Positions 1-8,076 of a stretch of 41,809 nt of DNA are shown here, in pieces. Origin of the DNA: an uncultured Woeseiaceae bacterium (GTDB taxonomy: Bacteria > Pseudomonadota > Gammaproteobacteria > Steroidobacterales > Woeseiaceae); contig CAMYMR010000012.1 in NCBI GenBank assembly GCA_947259285.1, positions 1 through 41,809 of the forward strand, written 5' to 3'. The notes beneath the pieces are model-generated. The model was given only the letters and a program-made list of their open reading frames with translations, had not been told where the DNA came from and did not search any database. A program made the position numbers and the translations under genes. Position 1 is the first letter of the stretch; each line of letters begins with the position of its first letter.

Positions 1-848
1 CCCCCGGAGCAGACGGCGCCCTGTGCGCCCAGGGCATCGGTCACCCATTCGAATACGGTCCTGGAATAGTAATCCAGGCCCCGCACCAGTCGTGGATTCA
101 CGGTATAGCCCACGCCGGCCGCATCCAGCAACGTCTTCAGCCCCTCGAAATGCTCGCTTGACGCCTCATCGAGATAGTCGAGCATGACCGGTGCTGCTTC
201 GATAATGGCCTCTAAATCCGGATTCTTGCTATCGAGAATCCTGAGCGGGTTCTGCTCGAGGCGGCGAATACTATCCTCATCCAACGCACTTTTCACGCCA
301 TTGAAGTAGTCGACCAGTGCCTCCCGATAGCGCAGGCGGGACTCGGGAACCCCGAGTGAGTTGATTTGCAGACCGATTCGAGTGATACCGAGCCGTTGCC
401 AGAGCCGCGCATTCATTATGATGAGTTCTGCATCGACATCCGGGCCTTCATAGCCCAGCGCTTCGACGTCAAACTGATGAAACTGGCGGTATCGGCCCTT
501 TTGCGGCTTTTCGTATCGGAACATCGGGCCTGCCGTCCACAGCTTTTGTCGCTGGTTGTACAACAAGCCATTGGTCATTCCCGCCCGGACGACGCTCGCC
601 GTAGCCTCCGGACGCAGGGTCAGGCTCTCGCCGTTGCGGTCCAGAAATGTGTACATCTCCTTCTCGACGATGTCCGTGACCTCGCCGATCGAGCGTTGAA
701 ACAGCTCGGTATATTCGAGAATCGGCAATCGGATTTCCGAGTAGCCATACGATTGCACGATATCCCGCACGACAGATTCGAGGTAACGCCAGGTTCCAGA
801 GACCTCGGGCAGGATGTCGTTCATTCCACGAATGGCTCTTGGTTTCAC
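1..848 (-). CDS. hisS: Histidyl-tRNA synthetase, 3' end outside window
   Basis: This class II aminoacyl-tRNA synthetase charges tRNA-His in the cytoplasm. The visible N-terminal 280 or so residues include the family opening [10 protein letters not shown], the motif 2 region [19 protein letters not shown] and the histidine-specific [13 protein letters not shown] segment; the C-terminal anticodon-binding part lies beyond position 1. I chose the GTG at 848 over the ATG at 824 because HisS proteins normally have several residues before AIRGM, and the ATG would remove that conserved segment. The start overlaps by four bases the rodZ reading frame as it stands (stop at 845); if rodZ ended in its alternative frame (stop at 880) there would be a clean 31-base gap. 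It is the last visible gene of the trmJ-isc-ndk-rlmN-pilF-rodZ operon. In Pseudomonas and E. coli ispG lies directly upstream, and it is missing here. Confidence 0.95.
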   Translation of the reverse strand, partial: MKPRAIRGMNDILPEVSGTWRYLESVVRDIVQSYGYSEIRLPILEYTELFQRSIGEVTDIVEKEMYTFLDRNGESLTLRPEATASVVRAGMTNGLLYNQRQKLWTAGPMFRYEKPQKGRYRQFHQFDVEALGYEGPDVDAELIIMNARLWQRLGITRIGLQINSLGVPESRLRYREALVDYFNGVKSALDEDSIRRLEQNPLRILDSKNPDLEAIIEAAPVMLDYLDEASSEHFEGLKTLLDAAGVGYTVNPRLVRGLDYYSRTVFEWVTDALGAQGAVCSG

Positions 849-1741
849 GTGTCTATCCAGAATCGTCGATTATGCCGGGTCAGGTGCCTTCGATGGTTAG
901 CCGCGCCGTACGTCCGCGCCGCTCTTCCGCGTTCGGAGCCGTTCACACGAATCAGCACATTATTCGCGTTACCAAACAAGGCATTGAATGGCGCCTCGCC
1001 GCTCAGTTCCACCGTCCGTCCGTCCTGGCCTAAGCCGAAGAACAGGCGTCGGCCCCCAGCATCGCTGATCTCTGTCCAACAGTCGCCGCTGTAAGTCAGG
1101 AGCAGCCGAATCTGACCATCGTCGAGCGCCGGCGTCTCCTGCTGCTCAGCCGCCACCGCTTGGGTCTCCGGCTCCGCGTCGCCCGACTGCAATACGGCTG
1201 AATCATCGCTGCCGACATCGGCAACCGGCTCTTGCGGCGGCGGCTCAGGCTGCTGGGTTTCGGCTCCGGACTCCGGTGTCGGTTCCTCGGCCGTCAATTC
1301 AACCTGCGGCACCGTAGACACAGAAGGCCCGGAGGTGAACCACCAGTAGGCAGTTGCTACCAGAATGACGACGACGATGACGGCAATCCAGGGTCCAGGC
1401 GCCATTTCCCGTCGCGGCCGTCGGCGGGTTGACACCAGCGGCGGCATGCCGGCCGCACGGGTCAGTTGGTAGTAATCCGCCAAGACGTCGGTTTCGTCAA
1501 CGCCGACCAGCTGCGCGTACTTGCGAAGGTGCCCCTTGGCAAAGACAGCCGCCCCGAGCACCTCGAACTCATTGCGCTCGAGGGCGCGGACCTTGGGTTC
1601 ATCGAGGTGAAGTTCTTTCGCGATATCCAGGACGGCGATCTTTTCTTTGCGGCGCGCAGCCGCCAACCGCTCGCCACCGACGGGCCCCTCCGGCTCGCTG
1701 GGCGCTGATTCGTCCTTGGATTTATCCTTCGCGTCGCTCAT
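845..1741 (-). CDS. rodZ: RodZ-like cytoskeletal protein with probable C-terminal frameshift
   Basis: RodZ links the MreB cytoskeleton to the cell-wall elongation machinery. The N-terminal third is an Xre-type helix-turn-helix (about residues 25-95, with [20 protein letters not shown]), followed by a basic patch, one transmembrane segment (about 115-135, [18 protein letters not shown]), a Pro/Glu/Gln-rich periplasmic linker and a C-terminal DUF4115-type beta domain ending near NNVLIRVNG. The start at 1741 is preferred over an upstream in-frame ATG at 1792 because the latter lies inside pilF; pilF stops at 1743. After RVNG the frame reads an arginine/histidine-rich tail unlike the family, while the +1 frame at about 880-940 encodes [13 protein letters not shown] followed by a stop, which is the usual RodZ ending. 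The last 20-30 residues therefore look frameshifted by mutation or sequence error. Confidence 0.88.
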   Translation of the reverse strand: MSDAKDKSKDESAPSEPEGPVGGERLAAARRKEKIAVLDIAKELHLDEPKVRALERNEFEVLGAAVFAKGHLRKYAQLVGVDETDVLADYYQLTRAAGMPPLVSTRRRPRREMAPGPWIAVIVVVILVATAYWWFTSGPSVSTVPQVELTAEEPTPESGAETQQPEPPPQEPVADVGSDDSAVLQSGDAEPETQAVAAEQQETPALDDGQIRLLLTYSGDCWTEISDAGGRRLFFGLGQDGRTVELSGEAPFNALFGNANNVLIRVNGSERGRAARTYGAANHRRHLTRHNRRFWIDT

Positions 1742-1742
1742 G

Positions 1743-2504
1743 TTATCCGGATTCCAGCACCTTTCGTGCTTCCGGTGATGTCGGGAACTCACGCAACAAA
1801 CGATTCACGTAATCTGTCCTCGCGCGATCATCGCCGAGCTTTTCCTCTATCTGCGCGCCGAGATAAAGAACACCGGCCGTCGTCAGATTGCCAACCATGA
1901 AACGCTGCAGGAACGCCCTGGACGCAAGATAGTCTTGCTGCTGATACTTCAGAAGGCAGAGTTGCAGTAATGCGTCAGGAAAATTCTTCTTACGATCAAG
2001 CGCCTCGCGAAAGAAGCGCTCCGCCGCCGCCTGATCGGGTTTTTGCAGCATACAAATGCCGGCGTTCGTCAAGGTAACTTCGGCATTATCGTTTTCCGGG
2101 TGGTTGGCCGAGATGTCGAAGTGCTTTTCCGCTTTGCCAAAATCCCGCTGATTGCAGAGAAATACCGCGTAGCTGTTCTGCACCTCGAAGTTCCGCGGTT
2201 CCACGCGAACTGCTTGTTCATAGGCCTCTCGTGCGAGGCGTTCATTGTCCAACGCTTCGTAGGTGCGCCCGAGCGTCGAGTGCGCGATACCGTTTTTCGG
2301 GTCCAGTTCAATCGACAGCAGCAACCTGTCCCGTGCCAATTCATACTTGCCATTCTGGAAGTAGCGCGCGCCGAGCTGATAATTCAGGTCTGCCGCGTCA
2401 TCGTCGTCAGCTTCATTCGGTATATTTCCCGTAGTGGTCGAAATACAACCGGCCAACAGCAGAAGACTGATCGCTCCCGGAAGCCAAAGTTCGCTTATCT
2501 TCAT
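1743..2504 (-). CDS. pilF: Type IV pilus biogenesis/stability lipoprotein PilF (PilW)
   Basis: PilF (PilW in Neisseria) is an outer-membrane lipoprotein pilotin that helps the PilQ secretin assemble. The 253-residue product starts with a lipoprotein signal, MKISELWLPG then a hydrophobic stretch, ending in the lipobox LLLAGC, followed by an acidic linker and tetratricopeptide repeats over the rest, for example ARYFQNGKYELARDRLLLSI and NGIAHSTLGRTYEALDNE. The start is at 2504 because it gives the signal peptide and forms an ATGA overlap with the rlmN stop (2501-2503); the longer in-frame reading lies inside rlmN. The rlmN-pilF-rodZ order is conserved in gammaproteobacteria. No pilus structural genes are in the window. 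Confidence 0.9.
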   Translation of the reverse strand: MKISELWLPGAISLLLLAGCISTTTGNIPNEADDDDAADLNYQLGARYFQNGKYELARDRLLLSIELDPKNGIAHSTLGRTYEALDNERLAREAYEQAVRVEPRNFEVQNSYAVFLCNQRDFGKAEKHFDISANHPENDNAEVTLTNAGICMLQKPDQAAAERFFREALDRKKNFPDALLQLCLLKYQQQDYLASRAFLQRFMVGNLTTAGVLYLGAQIEEKLGDDRARTDYVNRLLREFPTSPEARKVLESG

Positions 2505-3637
2505 ACCGATGCCACCCTGGTTTTCGCCTTGCCTGACGTCTTGTCTGAAATGCTCTTCTTGCCGAGCGGAATCCTTACACGGTCGCTCACTCTGCCGGCA
2601 AGCTGCCCGCACGCCGCGTCGATATCATCCCCGCGGGTCTTGCGTGTCGTCGCAACGAGACCGCGCTGTCGGAGGCGATCCTGAAAATATCGAATCGTAT
2701 CCGCCGATGACCGCTTGAAGCGCGTACCCGGAAAGGGATTGAATGGAATCAGGTTTACCTTTGCCGGCCTGCCATTCAACAGGTCTACAAGTTGGTCGGC
2801 GTGCGCCAGCGAATCGTTTACGCCGCGCAACATCACGTACTCGAACGTGATGAATCGATTGGCATGTTTCGCTGCATAGTCCCAGCAGGCGTCCAGCAAC
2901 GTCGAGATAGGGTGCAACTTGTTAACAGGGACAAGTTCGTTGCGAAGATCATCGTTGGGGGCATGCAGCGATACCGCGAGCGACACGTTGCACGCGTCGC
3001 CGAGTTTTTCTATCAGCGGTACTATGCCTGAGGTACTCAAGGTGACACGGCGACGCGACAAGCCGTACGCCAGGTCGGAGACAAGCAGCTCCAGAACCGG
3101 AACGACGTTTCGATAATTTGCCAGCGGTTCGCCCATGCCCATAAAGACCACGTTAGTCACGGCACTGTCGCCAGTGTCGCGTCGTGGCAGTTCACGGACC
3201 GCATGCCAGACCTGGCCAACGATCTCGCCGCTACTCAGGTTTCTGTTAAAGCCCTGCGCCCCTGTTGCGCAAAACGCGCAGTCGAGGGCGCATCCTACCT
3301 GCGATGAGATACAGAGCGTGCCCCGGCCAGACTCCGGAATGAACACCGTCTCGATCGCCTGGCCCTGGCCGCTGGCAAACAGCCACTTGACCGTGCCGTC
3401 GCTGGAGTCGTGTCGAGACTGAACGTCGGGCAACGTGATCGCCGCCTCCGCGTTGAGCCATTCGCGGGTCGCTTTGGAGAGGTCCGTCATGTCATCGAAG
3501 CAGGTAATGCCGCGCCGGTAAATCCAATGCAACACCTGCCGCGCGCGAAACGGTTTTTCGCCGCGCGCAACGAAATACTGCTCGAGTTCATCTGGCGATA
3601 ATCCAAGCAGGTTCGTTTTTGTTTCGATCGAGGACAT
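2501..3637 (-). CDS. rlmN: 23S rRNA/tRNA adenine C2-methyltransferase RlmN
   Basis: RlmN is a radical SAM enzyme that methylates C2 of A2503 in 23S rRNA and A37 in a set of tRNAs by a ping-pong mechanism. The 378-residue protein has an N-terminal accessory domain, the radical SAM cluster motif CALDCAFC, the family motif FMGMGEPLANY, and near the C-terminus GDDIDAACGQL, which holds the conserved cysteine of the second catalytic step. Length is normal. It follows ndk by 14 bases and overlaps pilF by four, so the genes are almost certainly one transcript. The basic tail after GQLAGR (KSISDKTSGKAKTRVASV) is slightly longer than usual. Confidence 0.96.
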   Translation of the reverse strand: MSSIETKTNLLGLSPDELEQYFVARGEKPFRARQVLHWIYRRGITCFDDMTDLSKATREWLNAEAAITLPDVQSRHDSSDGTVKWLFASGQGQAIETVFIPESGRGTLCISSQVGCALDCAFCATGAQGFNRNLSSGEIVGQVWHAVRELPRRDTGDSAVTNVVFMGMGEPLANYRNVVPVLELLVSDLAYGLSRRRVTLSTSGIVPLIEKLGDACNVSLAVSLHAPNDDLRNELVPVNKLHPISTLLDACWDYAAKHANRFITFEYVMLRGVNDSLAHADQLVDLLNGRPAKVNLIPFNPFPGTRFKRSSADTIRYFQDRLRQRGLVATTRKTRGDDIDAACGQLAGRVSDRVRIPLGKKSISDKTSGKAKTRVASV

Positions 3638-3651
3638 GACCGTGAAACCGC

Positions 3652-4083
3652 TTAGCGGGTCCTCGGGCAGATGCCGTCGTCACCGAAGAAATACGCGATC
3701 TCGACTGCAGCCGTCTCAGCCGCGTCCGATCCGTGCACAACGTTTTCTTCGATGCTTGCCGCAAAGTCGGCCCGAATCGTGCCGGGGTCCGCGTCGGCCG
3801 GATTGGTCGCCCCCATGATTTCGCGATTCCTGGCGATTGCATTTTCGCCACTGAGCGCCTGCACTATCACGGGACCCGAAGTCATATAGCTCACCAGGTC
3901 GTTGAAAAAAGGGCGCTCCTTGTGGACGGCGTAAAATCCCTCTGCCTGGTCCTTCGTCAAATGCATCATGCGTGCAGCGACGATTTCCAGCCCAGCTTTC
4001 TCGAAGCGGCTGTAGATCTCTCCGATCAGGTTCTTCTGCACGCCATCGGGCTTGATGATGGACAGCGTCTGTTCAACGGCCAT
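3652..4083 (-). CDS. ndk: Nucleoside diphosphate kinase
   Basis: Ndk moves the gamma phosphate between nucleoside di- and triphosphates through a phosphohistidine. The 143-residue product matches the family throughout: N-terminal [10 protein letters not shown], the substrate region [18 protein letters not shown], and the active-site histidine in ENVVHGSDA. Length is typical. In Pseudomonas ndk follows iscX at the end of the full ISC operon; here it follows iscA after 98 bases, so five ISC genes usually lying in between are gone. A short hairpin at 4127-4145 (arms ACCCGA/TCGGGT) lies in that gap, without a U-run. Confidence 0.97.
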   Translation of the reverse strand: MAVEQTLSIIKPDGVQKNLIGEIYSRFEKAGLEIVAARMMHLTKDQAEGFYAVHKERPFFNDLVSYMTSGPVIVQALSGENAIARNREIMGATNPADADPGTIRADFAASIEENVVHGSDAAETAAVEIAYFFGDDGICPRTR

Positions 4084-4181
4084 GTGTTGCTTCCTTTATT
4101 GCTGTTTGGAAAGAGTAGTGGTGAGTACCCGATGATTTCTCGGGTGCTTAGATGCCAACCGTTAATAGTACTACGCCGTTT

Positions 4182-4505
4182 TCAGACGTTGAAGCTTTCG
4201 CCGCAGCCACATTCGCCGGTGATATTTGGATTCCTGAAGCTAAACGCCTCGTTAAGGCCATTCTTGACGAAGTCCACTTCAGTTCCGTCGATCAACCGCA
4301 GCGCCTCAGGGTCCACGACGACTCTTATGCCTTTGTCCTCGAAAACGACGTCAGACTCGTCGATATCGTCGGCATAATTGATGACGTAGGAGTAACCCGA
4401 GCAGCCAGTCTGCGTCACTCCAAGCCGCAAGCCGATTCCCGTGCCACGCTTCTCGAGGTGCGTGCGGACGCGATCTGCGGCCGAATCCGTTAGCGAAATC
4501 GCCAT
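4182..4505 (-). CDS. iscA: A-type iron-sulfur carrier IscA
   Basis: A-type carriers receive or bind Fe-S clusters or iron and hand clusters to apo-enzymes. The 107-residue protein keeps all three ligand cysteines in the usual places: TGCSGYSY and the C-terminal CGCG of GECGCGESF. Length and sequence are ordinary, unlike its upstream neighbour, the altered IscU-like protein, whose stop lies 22 bases before this start. ErpA or SufA are alternatives, but the position next to iscS and the iscU-like gene favours IscA. Its intact ligands suggest it still works, perhaps supplied from another scaffold such as SUF elsewhere in the genome. Confidence 0.93.
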   Translation of the reverse strand: MAISLTDSAADRVRTHLEKRGTGIGLRLGVTQTGCSGYSYVINYADDIDESDVVFEDKGIRVVVDPEALRLIDGTEVDFVKNGLNEAFSFRNPNITGECGCGESFNV

Positions 4506-4527
4506 GTATTCCCTCTGTTAATAAGGT

Positions 4528-4902
4528 CTAATGCGGTGCGGACTCGTCGCGAATAGCCCGCTCAAGCAACCGCACCACGTCTTCTAGGACAAGTATACGT
4601 CCGGTTTTCTCCACAGGTACAGACAGATTCCTCATTATGTTCGACGCGTGAAGTTCGCCGAGCGCGCCAACCGGTCTGCCTTCGTGTTCCGCGCAGAAGT
4701 ACTCGCAGGCGGCGATGACATGGGGACATCCCCAGGCCCGGAACCTGAGCGCCTGGATAGTGCCGTTGTCTACGGTTGCGGCCAGTCGCAGATGCACGCC
4801 CCGTTCGGCGATTTCCGCGACGACGGCATCCTCCAGGTCGCCGGCGTGGGCCGTATGGGCGAAGTAGTCCCGAACCAGGGCACTGTATGGATCACTGCTC
4901 AA
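4528..4902 (-). CDS. Degenerate IscU/NifU-N-like scaffold protein
   Basis: This 124-residue product sits where iscU should be and aligns with IscU through the middle: RFRAWGCPHVIAAC corresponds to the IscU RFKTYGCGSAIASS block. Only that one of the three cluster-ligand cysteines is kept. The first (IscU Cys37 in PACGD) falls in AEIAERGVHLRLAAT, which has neither the Cys nor the neighbouring Asp, and the last His-Cys pair falls in GRILVLEDVVRLL. Two other cysteines follow the kept one (AACEYFC), so a different metal site is possible. The LPPV motif read by HscA is weakly replaced by LSVPVEK. The start at 4902 overlaps the iscS stop as ATGA. It could be a repurposed scaffold, a regulator of IscS, or a decaying gene; the open frame and tight coupling argue for retained function. 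Confidence 0.75.
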   Translation of the reverse strand: MSSDPYSALVRDYFAHTAHAGDLEDAVVAEIAERGVHLRLAATVDNGTIQALRFRAWGCPHVIAACEYFCAEHEGRPVGALGELHASNIMRNLSVPVEKTGRILVLEDVVRLLERAIRDESAPH

Positions 4903-6062
4903 GTCGTGACCTCCGGTGCCAGACTGCGCAGACGCGCCACCGCTTCACCGTAACGCCGTGCCGCGAATTCAACATCCTCTCGCCGGGTTGGCCGGCCAAA
5001 GCTGAAGCGAATCGCGCTCTGCGCGAGCAAATCACTGCGACCCAGCGCCCGCAATACATAAGACGGCTCCTGGCTCAGCGCGTTGCAGGCCGAGCCGGTC
5101 GCAACGCAGATCGGCTCGAGCTCAAGCAACAGGCTCTCCCCATCGACGTTATCGACCGAGACGCTAAGAATACCCGGGAAGCCCGCATCGAGATCACCGT
5201 TGACGAGCACGCCGTCGACTTCATCAATACCTGCCCATAGCGCGTGGCGCAGGTCCGTCAGGTGGTCCAGGTCGGCGTCGATGCGGGACGACGCAATTTC
5301 TGCGGCGAGACCGAGCCCGGCGATAAGATCCGCCGGCAACGTGCCGGGTCGAATGCGCCGCTGCTGCCCACCTCCGAATAAGATCGGCTCAACGCGACAA
5401 CCTGGCCGATCCGCGATATAAAGCGCGCCGATGCCTTTCGGCCCGTAGAACTTGTGACCCGTCAGGGACAAGAGGTCGACGGGCAATTCCTGGAGATCGA
5501 TCGGGATTTTGCCCACCGCTTGCGCCGCGTCCACGTGGAACAGGATGTCACGCTCGCGGCAAATGGCGCCAATCGCGGGGATATCCTGCATCACGCCGGT
5601 CTCGTTATTGACGTACATGATCGAGACGAGCTGCGTATCCGCTCGCAGTGCCGCAGCAAAGTCGGCGGGGTCCAATAGCCCGTTGTCAGCAGGATTAAGC
5701 CAGGTGACCTCGAAGCCCTGCTTCTCGAGCATATGAAACACGTCGGTGACCGCCTTGTGCTCGGTGGGCATCGTCACCAGATGCTTACCGCGATGCGCGC
5801 GGTATCGTGCGCCCCCTGCGATAGCCAGGTTGTCCGATTCCGTCGCCCCCGAGGTCCAGATCAGCGTCTTCGGGTCAACATTCAACAATGCGGATAGCTG
5901 GCCTGCCGCATGCTCGATGCTCGCCCGGCTTTTCCGTCCCGCAGCGTGGTTGGACGAAGGATTCGCAAACCGCGTGCGATGGCAGTCGAGCAGCAGTTCG
6001 GCCACTCGTGGATCGACCGGCGTCGACGCCGCGTAGTCGAGATAGATCAGATCGTCTTTCAT
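4899..6062 (-). CDS. iscS: Cysteine desulfurase, IscS-like, short C-terminus
   Basis: This PLP enzyme takes sulfur from L-cysteine and carries it as a persulfide for Fe-S clusters and thio-modified tRNA. The 387-residue protein shows the family start YLDYAASTPVD, GATESDNLA, HVDAAQAVGK, the PLP lysine in SLTGHKFYGPKG, and the mobile-loop catalytic cysteine in ATGSACNALSQEPSYVLR. It ends at RLRSLAPEVTT, so the 17-18 residue tail that follows RLRxLSP in E. coli IscS, part of the IscU docking surface, is missing. This fits the altered IscU-like protein encoded next. It overlaps trmJ upstream (ATGA at 6059-6062) and the iscU-like gene downstream. No iscR regulator is present between trmJ and iscS. 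Confidence 0.93.
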   Translation of the reverse strand: MKDDLIYLDYAASTPVDPRVAELLLDCHRTRFANPSSNHAAGRKSRASIEHAAGQLSALLNVDPKTLIWTSGATESDNLAIAGGARYRAHRGKHLVTMPTEHKAVTDVFHMLEKQGFEVTWLNPADNGLLDPADFAAALRADTQLVSIMYVNNETGVMQDIPAIGAICRERDILFHVDAAQAVGKIPIDLQELPVDLLSLTGHKFYGPKGIGALYIADRPGCRVEPILFGGGQQRRIRPGTLPADLIAGLGLAAEIASSRIDADLDHLTDLRHALWAGIDEVDGVLVNGDLDAGFPGILSVSVDNVDGESLLLELEPICVATGSACNALSQEPSYVLRALGRSDLLAQSAIRFSFGRPTRREDVEFAARRYGEAVARLRSLAPEVTT

Positions 6063-6778
6063 TTGCCCGAGTGCCGCGTCTGATCGACGGCCGTGAGTAT
6101 GCCGCGAAGAATGTTGATCTCATTCTTATCGGGGCGAGCCCGAATGAACAATCGACGCAAACGACGCATCAGGTGTCTTGGATTCTGCGGGTCCAGGAAG
6201 CTAATGTCTGCGAGGACCCGCTCCAGGTGCTCGTAAAAGTGCTCCATCTCCTCGGCGGTCGCGGGAGGCGCCTCACTCTCGAACGCCGGGCCGGTATCCA
6301 CAAAACTCGCGACCCGCAGCTCGTAGGTCAGGACCTGGACCGCCATTGCGAGGTTCAGTGAGCTGAACGCCGGGTCCGTCGGGATTGTGAGCAAGGTATG
6401 ACAAAGATCGAGATCGTCATTGTGCAGCCCGGTCTTCTCGGGCCCAAACACCGCCGCTACCGTGCCGTTCTCGCCTTCACGAATCATGCGTTCGGCGCAG
6501 TCGCGCGGCCCCATGCTCGGCCAGCTGATTGTCCGCGAGCGAGCGCTCGCGCCAACGACGTAGACACAGTCCGCCAAAGCATCGGCAAGCGTGTCCACCA
6601 CGGTGGCATTGTCGAGGACATCAGTCGCTCCCGAGGCCCGCGCCGTCGCCTCCTCGTGAGGAAAGAATCGAGGATTGACCAGCGACAGATCGCCCAGACC
6701 CATATTCTTCATGGCCCGTGCAACCGCTCCTATGTTTCCCGGATGCGTGGTTCCGACCAGTACGATTCGTATCGACAT
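6059..6778 (-). CDS. trmJ: tRNA (cytidine/uridine-2'-O-)-methyltransferase TrmJ
   Basis: TrmJ is a SPOUT methyltransferase that methylates the ribose of position 32 in tRNA anticodon loops. The 239-residue product begins MSIRIVLVGTTHPGNIGAVA, where H/G/N of the SPOUT N-terminus are clear, and carries the SAM-binding knot elements AAVFGPEKTGL and IPTDPAFSSLNLAMAVQ. A C-terminal helical extension follows. The start is at 6778; a longer in-frame reading to 7021 would run into suhB and adds no family sequence. It is the first gene of the long minus-strand operon and is divergent from suhB, as in Pseudomonas. In many relatives cysE and iscR come next, but here iscS follows directly. Confidence 0.94.
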   Translation of the reverse strand: MSIRIVLVGTTHPGNIGAVARAMKNMGLGDLSLVNPRFFPHEEATARASGATDVLDNATVVDTLADALADCVYVVGASARSRTISWPSMGPRDCAERMIREGENGTVAAVFGPEKTGLHNDDLDLCHTLLTIPTDPAFSSLNLAMAVQVLTYELRVASFVDTGPAFESEAPPATAEEMEHFYEHLERVLADISFLDPQNPRHLMRRLRRLFIRARPDKNEINILRGILTAVDQTRHSGK

Positions 6779-6794
6779 GGTATCTGTTCGCCCC

Positions 6795-6826
6795 TTGACG
6801 ACAGGTTCCTGAAAGTCGGGTATTCT
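6795..6826 (+). promoter_or_regulatory. Possible sigma-70 promoter for suhB
   Basis: A TTGACG at 6795-6800 and a TATTCT at 6821-6826 lie in the 133-base divergent gap between trmJ and suhB. Both hexamers are close to consensus, but the 20-base spacer is longer than the usual 16-18, so only one of them may be in use. The suhB start lies about 85 bases downstream. Confidence 0.3.
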
Positions 6827-6911
6827 AGCGCCCCGGCGGCCTGCCCTGACAGAAATCGACATGCAGCGGCAACGGATCGGCCCAGTTCTTTGACACTGAC
6901 GGAATCGTTTC

Positions 6912-7721
6912 ATGCACGCACTACTCAACGTAGCGGTAATGGCGGCGCGGCGCGCTGGCGCCGTCTTGATCAGAAATCTCGTGAAGCTCGAGAAGCTCAA
7001 GGTGGAAAAGAAAGGTCGCAACGACTATGTCAGCGAGGCCGATCGCGCGGCCGAACGCGCGGTCATCGATGTCATCCAGAAGCACTATCCCGAGCACGCG
7101 ATCCTGGCCGAAGAGTCCGGCGCGACGGGTGAGGCCGATTCAGACACGGTCTGGATCATCGACCCGCTCGATGGCACAACCAACTATCTGCACGGCTTTC
7201 CGGTCTTCGCGGTCTCTATCGGCGTGCAGGTGAATGGCCGCATGTCGCATGGCGTCGTTTACGATCCATTGCGCCAGGAATTATTCACGGCGACACGCGG
7301 TGCCGGTGCGCAGCTCGACGAACACAAGATTCGCGTGAGCGGTCGGCAAGAGCTCGAGCACGCGCTGATTGGCACGGGTTTTCCCTTTCGTCAGGCCGAC
7401 AGCGCGCTGGAGCCTTACCTCGGCATGTTGGGCAAAGTCGTGAAACACACGGCCGGGGTGCGCCGACCCGGTGCTGCCGCCCTCGACCTCTGCTACGTCG
7501 CGGCAGGTCGGCTGGACGGGTTCTGGGAGACCGGGCTTGCGCCATGGGACCTCGCTGCCGGTTCGCTGATTATTCGCGAAGCTGGCGGTATCGTCAGCGG
7601 GCTGGACGGCTCGGAGGGCTTCATGGATGCGGGGCATATCCTCTGCGGGACACCGAAGATCTACAGTGGACTCGCGAAACTTTGCGCCGGCGAGATCAAA
7701 GCCATCCTGCGAAAACCGTAA
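6912..7721 (+). CDS. suhB: Inositol-1-monophosphatase family protein SuhB
   Basis: SuhB dephosphorylates inositol-1-phosphate and in E. coli also joins the rRNA antitermination complex. The 269-residue product has the metal-binding motifs of the family: LAEESG, WIIDPLDGTTNY and GLAPWDLAAGSLIIREAGG, with normal length. The ATG at 6912 gives the standard N-terminus MHALLNVAVMAARRAG. The queA-tgt-yajC-secD-secF-suhB-trmJ neighbourhood is the Pseudomonas order, but suhB is separated from secF here by a 509-base non-coding gap with repeats and is convergent with it. Confidence 0.96.
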   Translation: MHALLNVAVMAARRAGAVLIRNLVKLEKLKVEKKGRNDYVSEADRAAERAVIDVIQKHYPEHAILAEESGATGEADSDTVWIIDPLDGTTNYLHGFPVFAVSIGVQVNGRMSHGVVYDPLRQELFTATRGAGAQLDEHKIRVSGRQELEHALIGTGFPFRQADSALEPYLGMLGKVVKHTAGVRRPGAAALDLCYVAAGRLDGFWETGLAPWDLAAGSLIIREAGGIVSGLDGSEGFMDAGHILCGTPKIYSGLAKLCAGEIKAILRKP

Positions 7722-7941
7722 TTTGCGCCCACATCGACACCAGGACCGCAGTCGACATGTTTCCCGGCGGACTGCTCGCTACGCTCGCTTTATGTCTCGC
7801 CGTAAAACATCTCGCCCACGGTCCGCTCCCGGACAATCCGCAAGCCGTGATTCCGGACCGATTCCTCTCAGATAGCGCTACCGCCGGTCAAAGATTTTCG
7901 GACCGGAGTAATTGCGTAGCGGCGATGAGCGCCGGGTTGCC

Positions 7942-8044
7942 CTGTAGGAGGTCGCCCCGGCGGCCGACAATCCAAGCGGTCTAACGACCGCCGCTGTCGC
8001 TTCGCACCCCGAGGGCACCTGGCGCGCTGGGCGCGCTCCTACAG
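7942..8044. repeat. Inverted pair of REP-like (GTAG-class) palindromes
   Basis: CTGTAGGAG at 7942-7950 is matched by its exact reverse complement CTCCTACAG at 8036-8044. Each copy is followed inward by a GC-rich hairpin: GTCGCCC/GGCCGAC (7951-7968, imperfect), and GCGCGC-TGG-GCGCGC (8022-8036). A further perfect 6-bp hairpin, GCGGTC-TAAC-GACCGC, lies between them at 7976-7991. A GTAG head plus an adjacent palindrome is the layout of the GTAG-class REP sequences known from Stenotrophomonas and Pseudomonas, which are mobilised by RAYT transposases; two in opposite orientation form a BIME. No RAYT gene is in the window. Confidence 0.7.
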
Positions 8045-8076
8045 ACGCACGACTGGGCAGCGGGGAGGCTACGGTT

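Noticed and set aside
366-1094. Long plus-strand frame across the hisS and rodZ genes
   Set aside because: It is antisense to two genes with clear family motifs and has no recognisable domain.
4127-4145. Small hairpin between iscA and ndk as a terminator
   Set aside because: Arms are only 6 bp (ACCCGA/TCGGGT) and no U-run follows in the direction of the genes.
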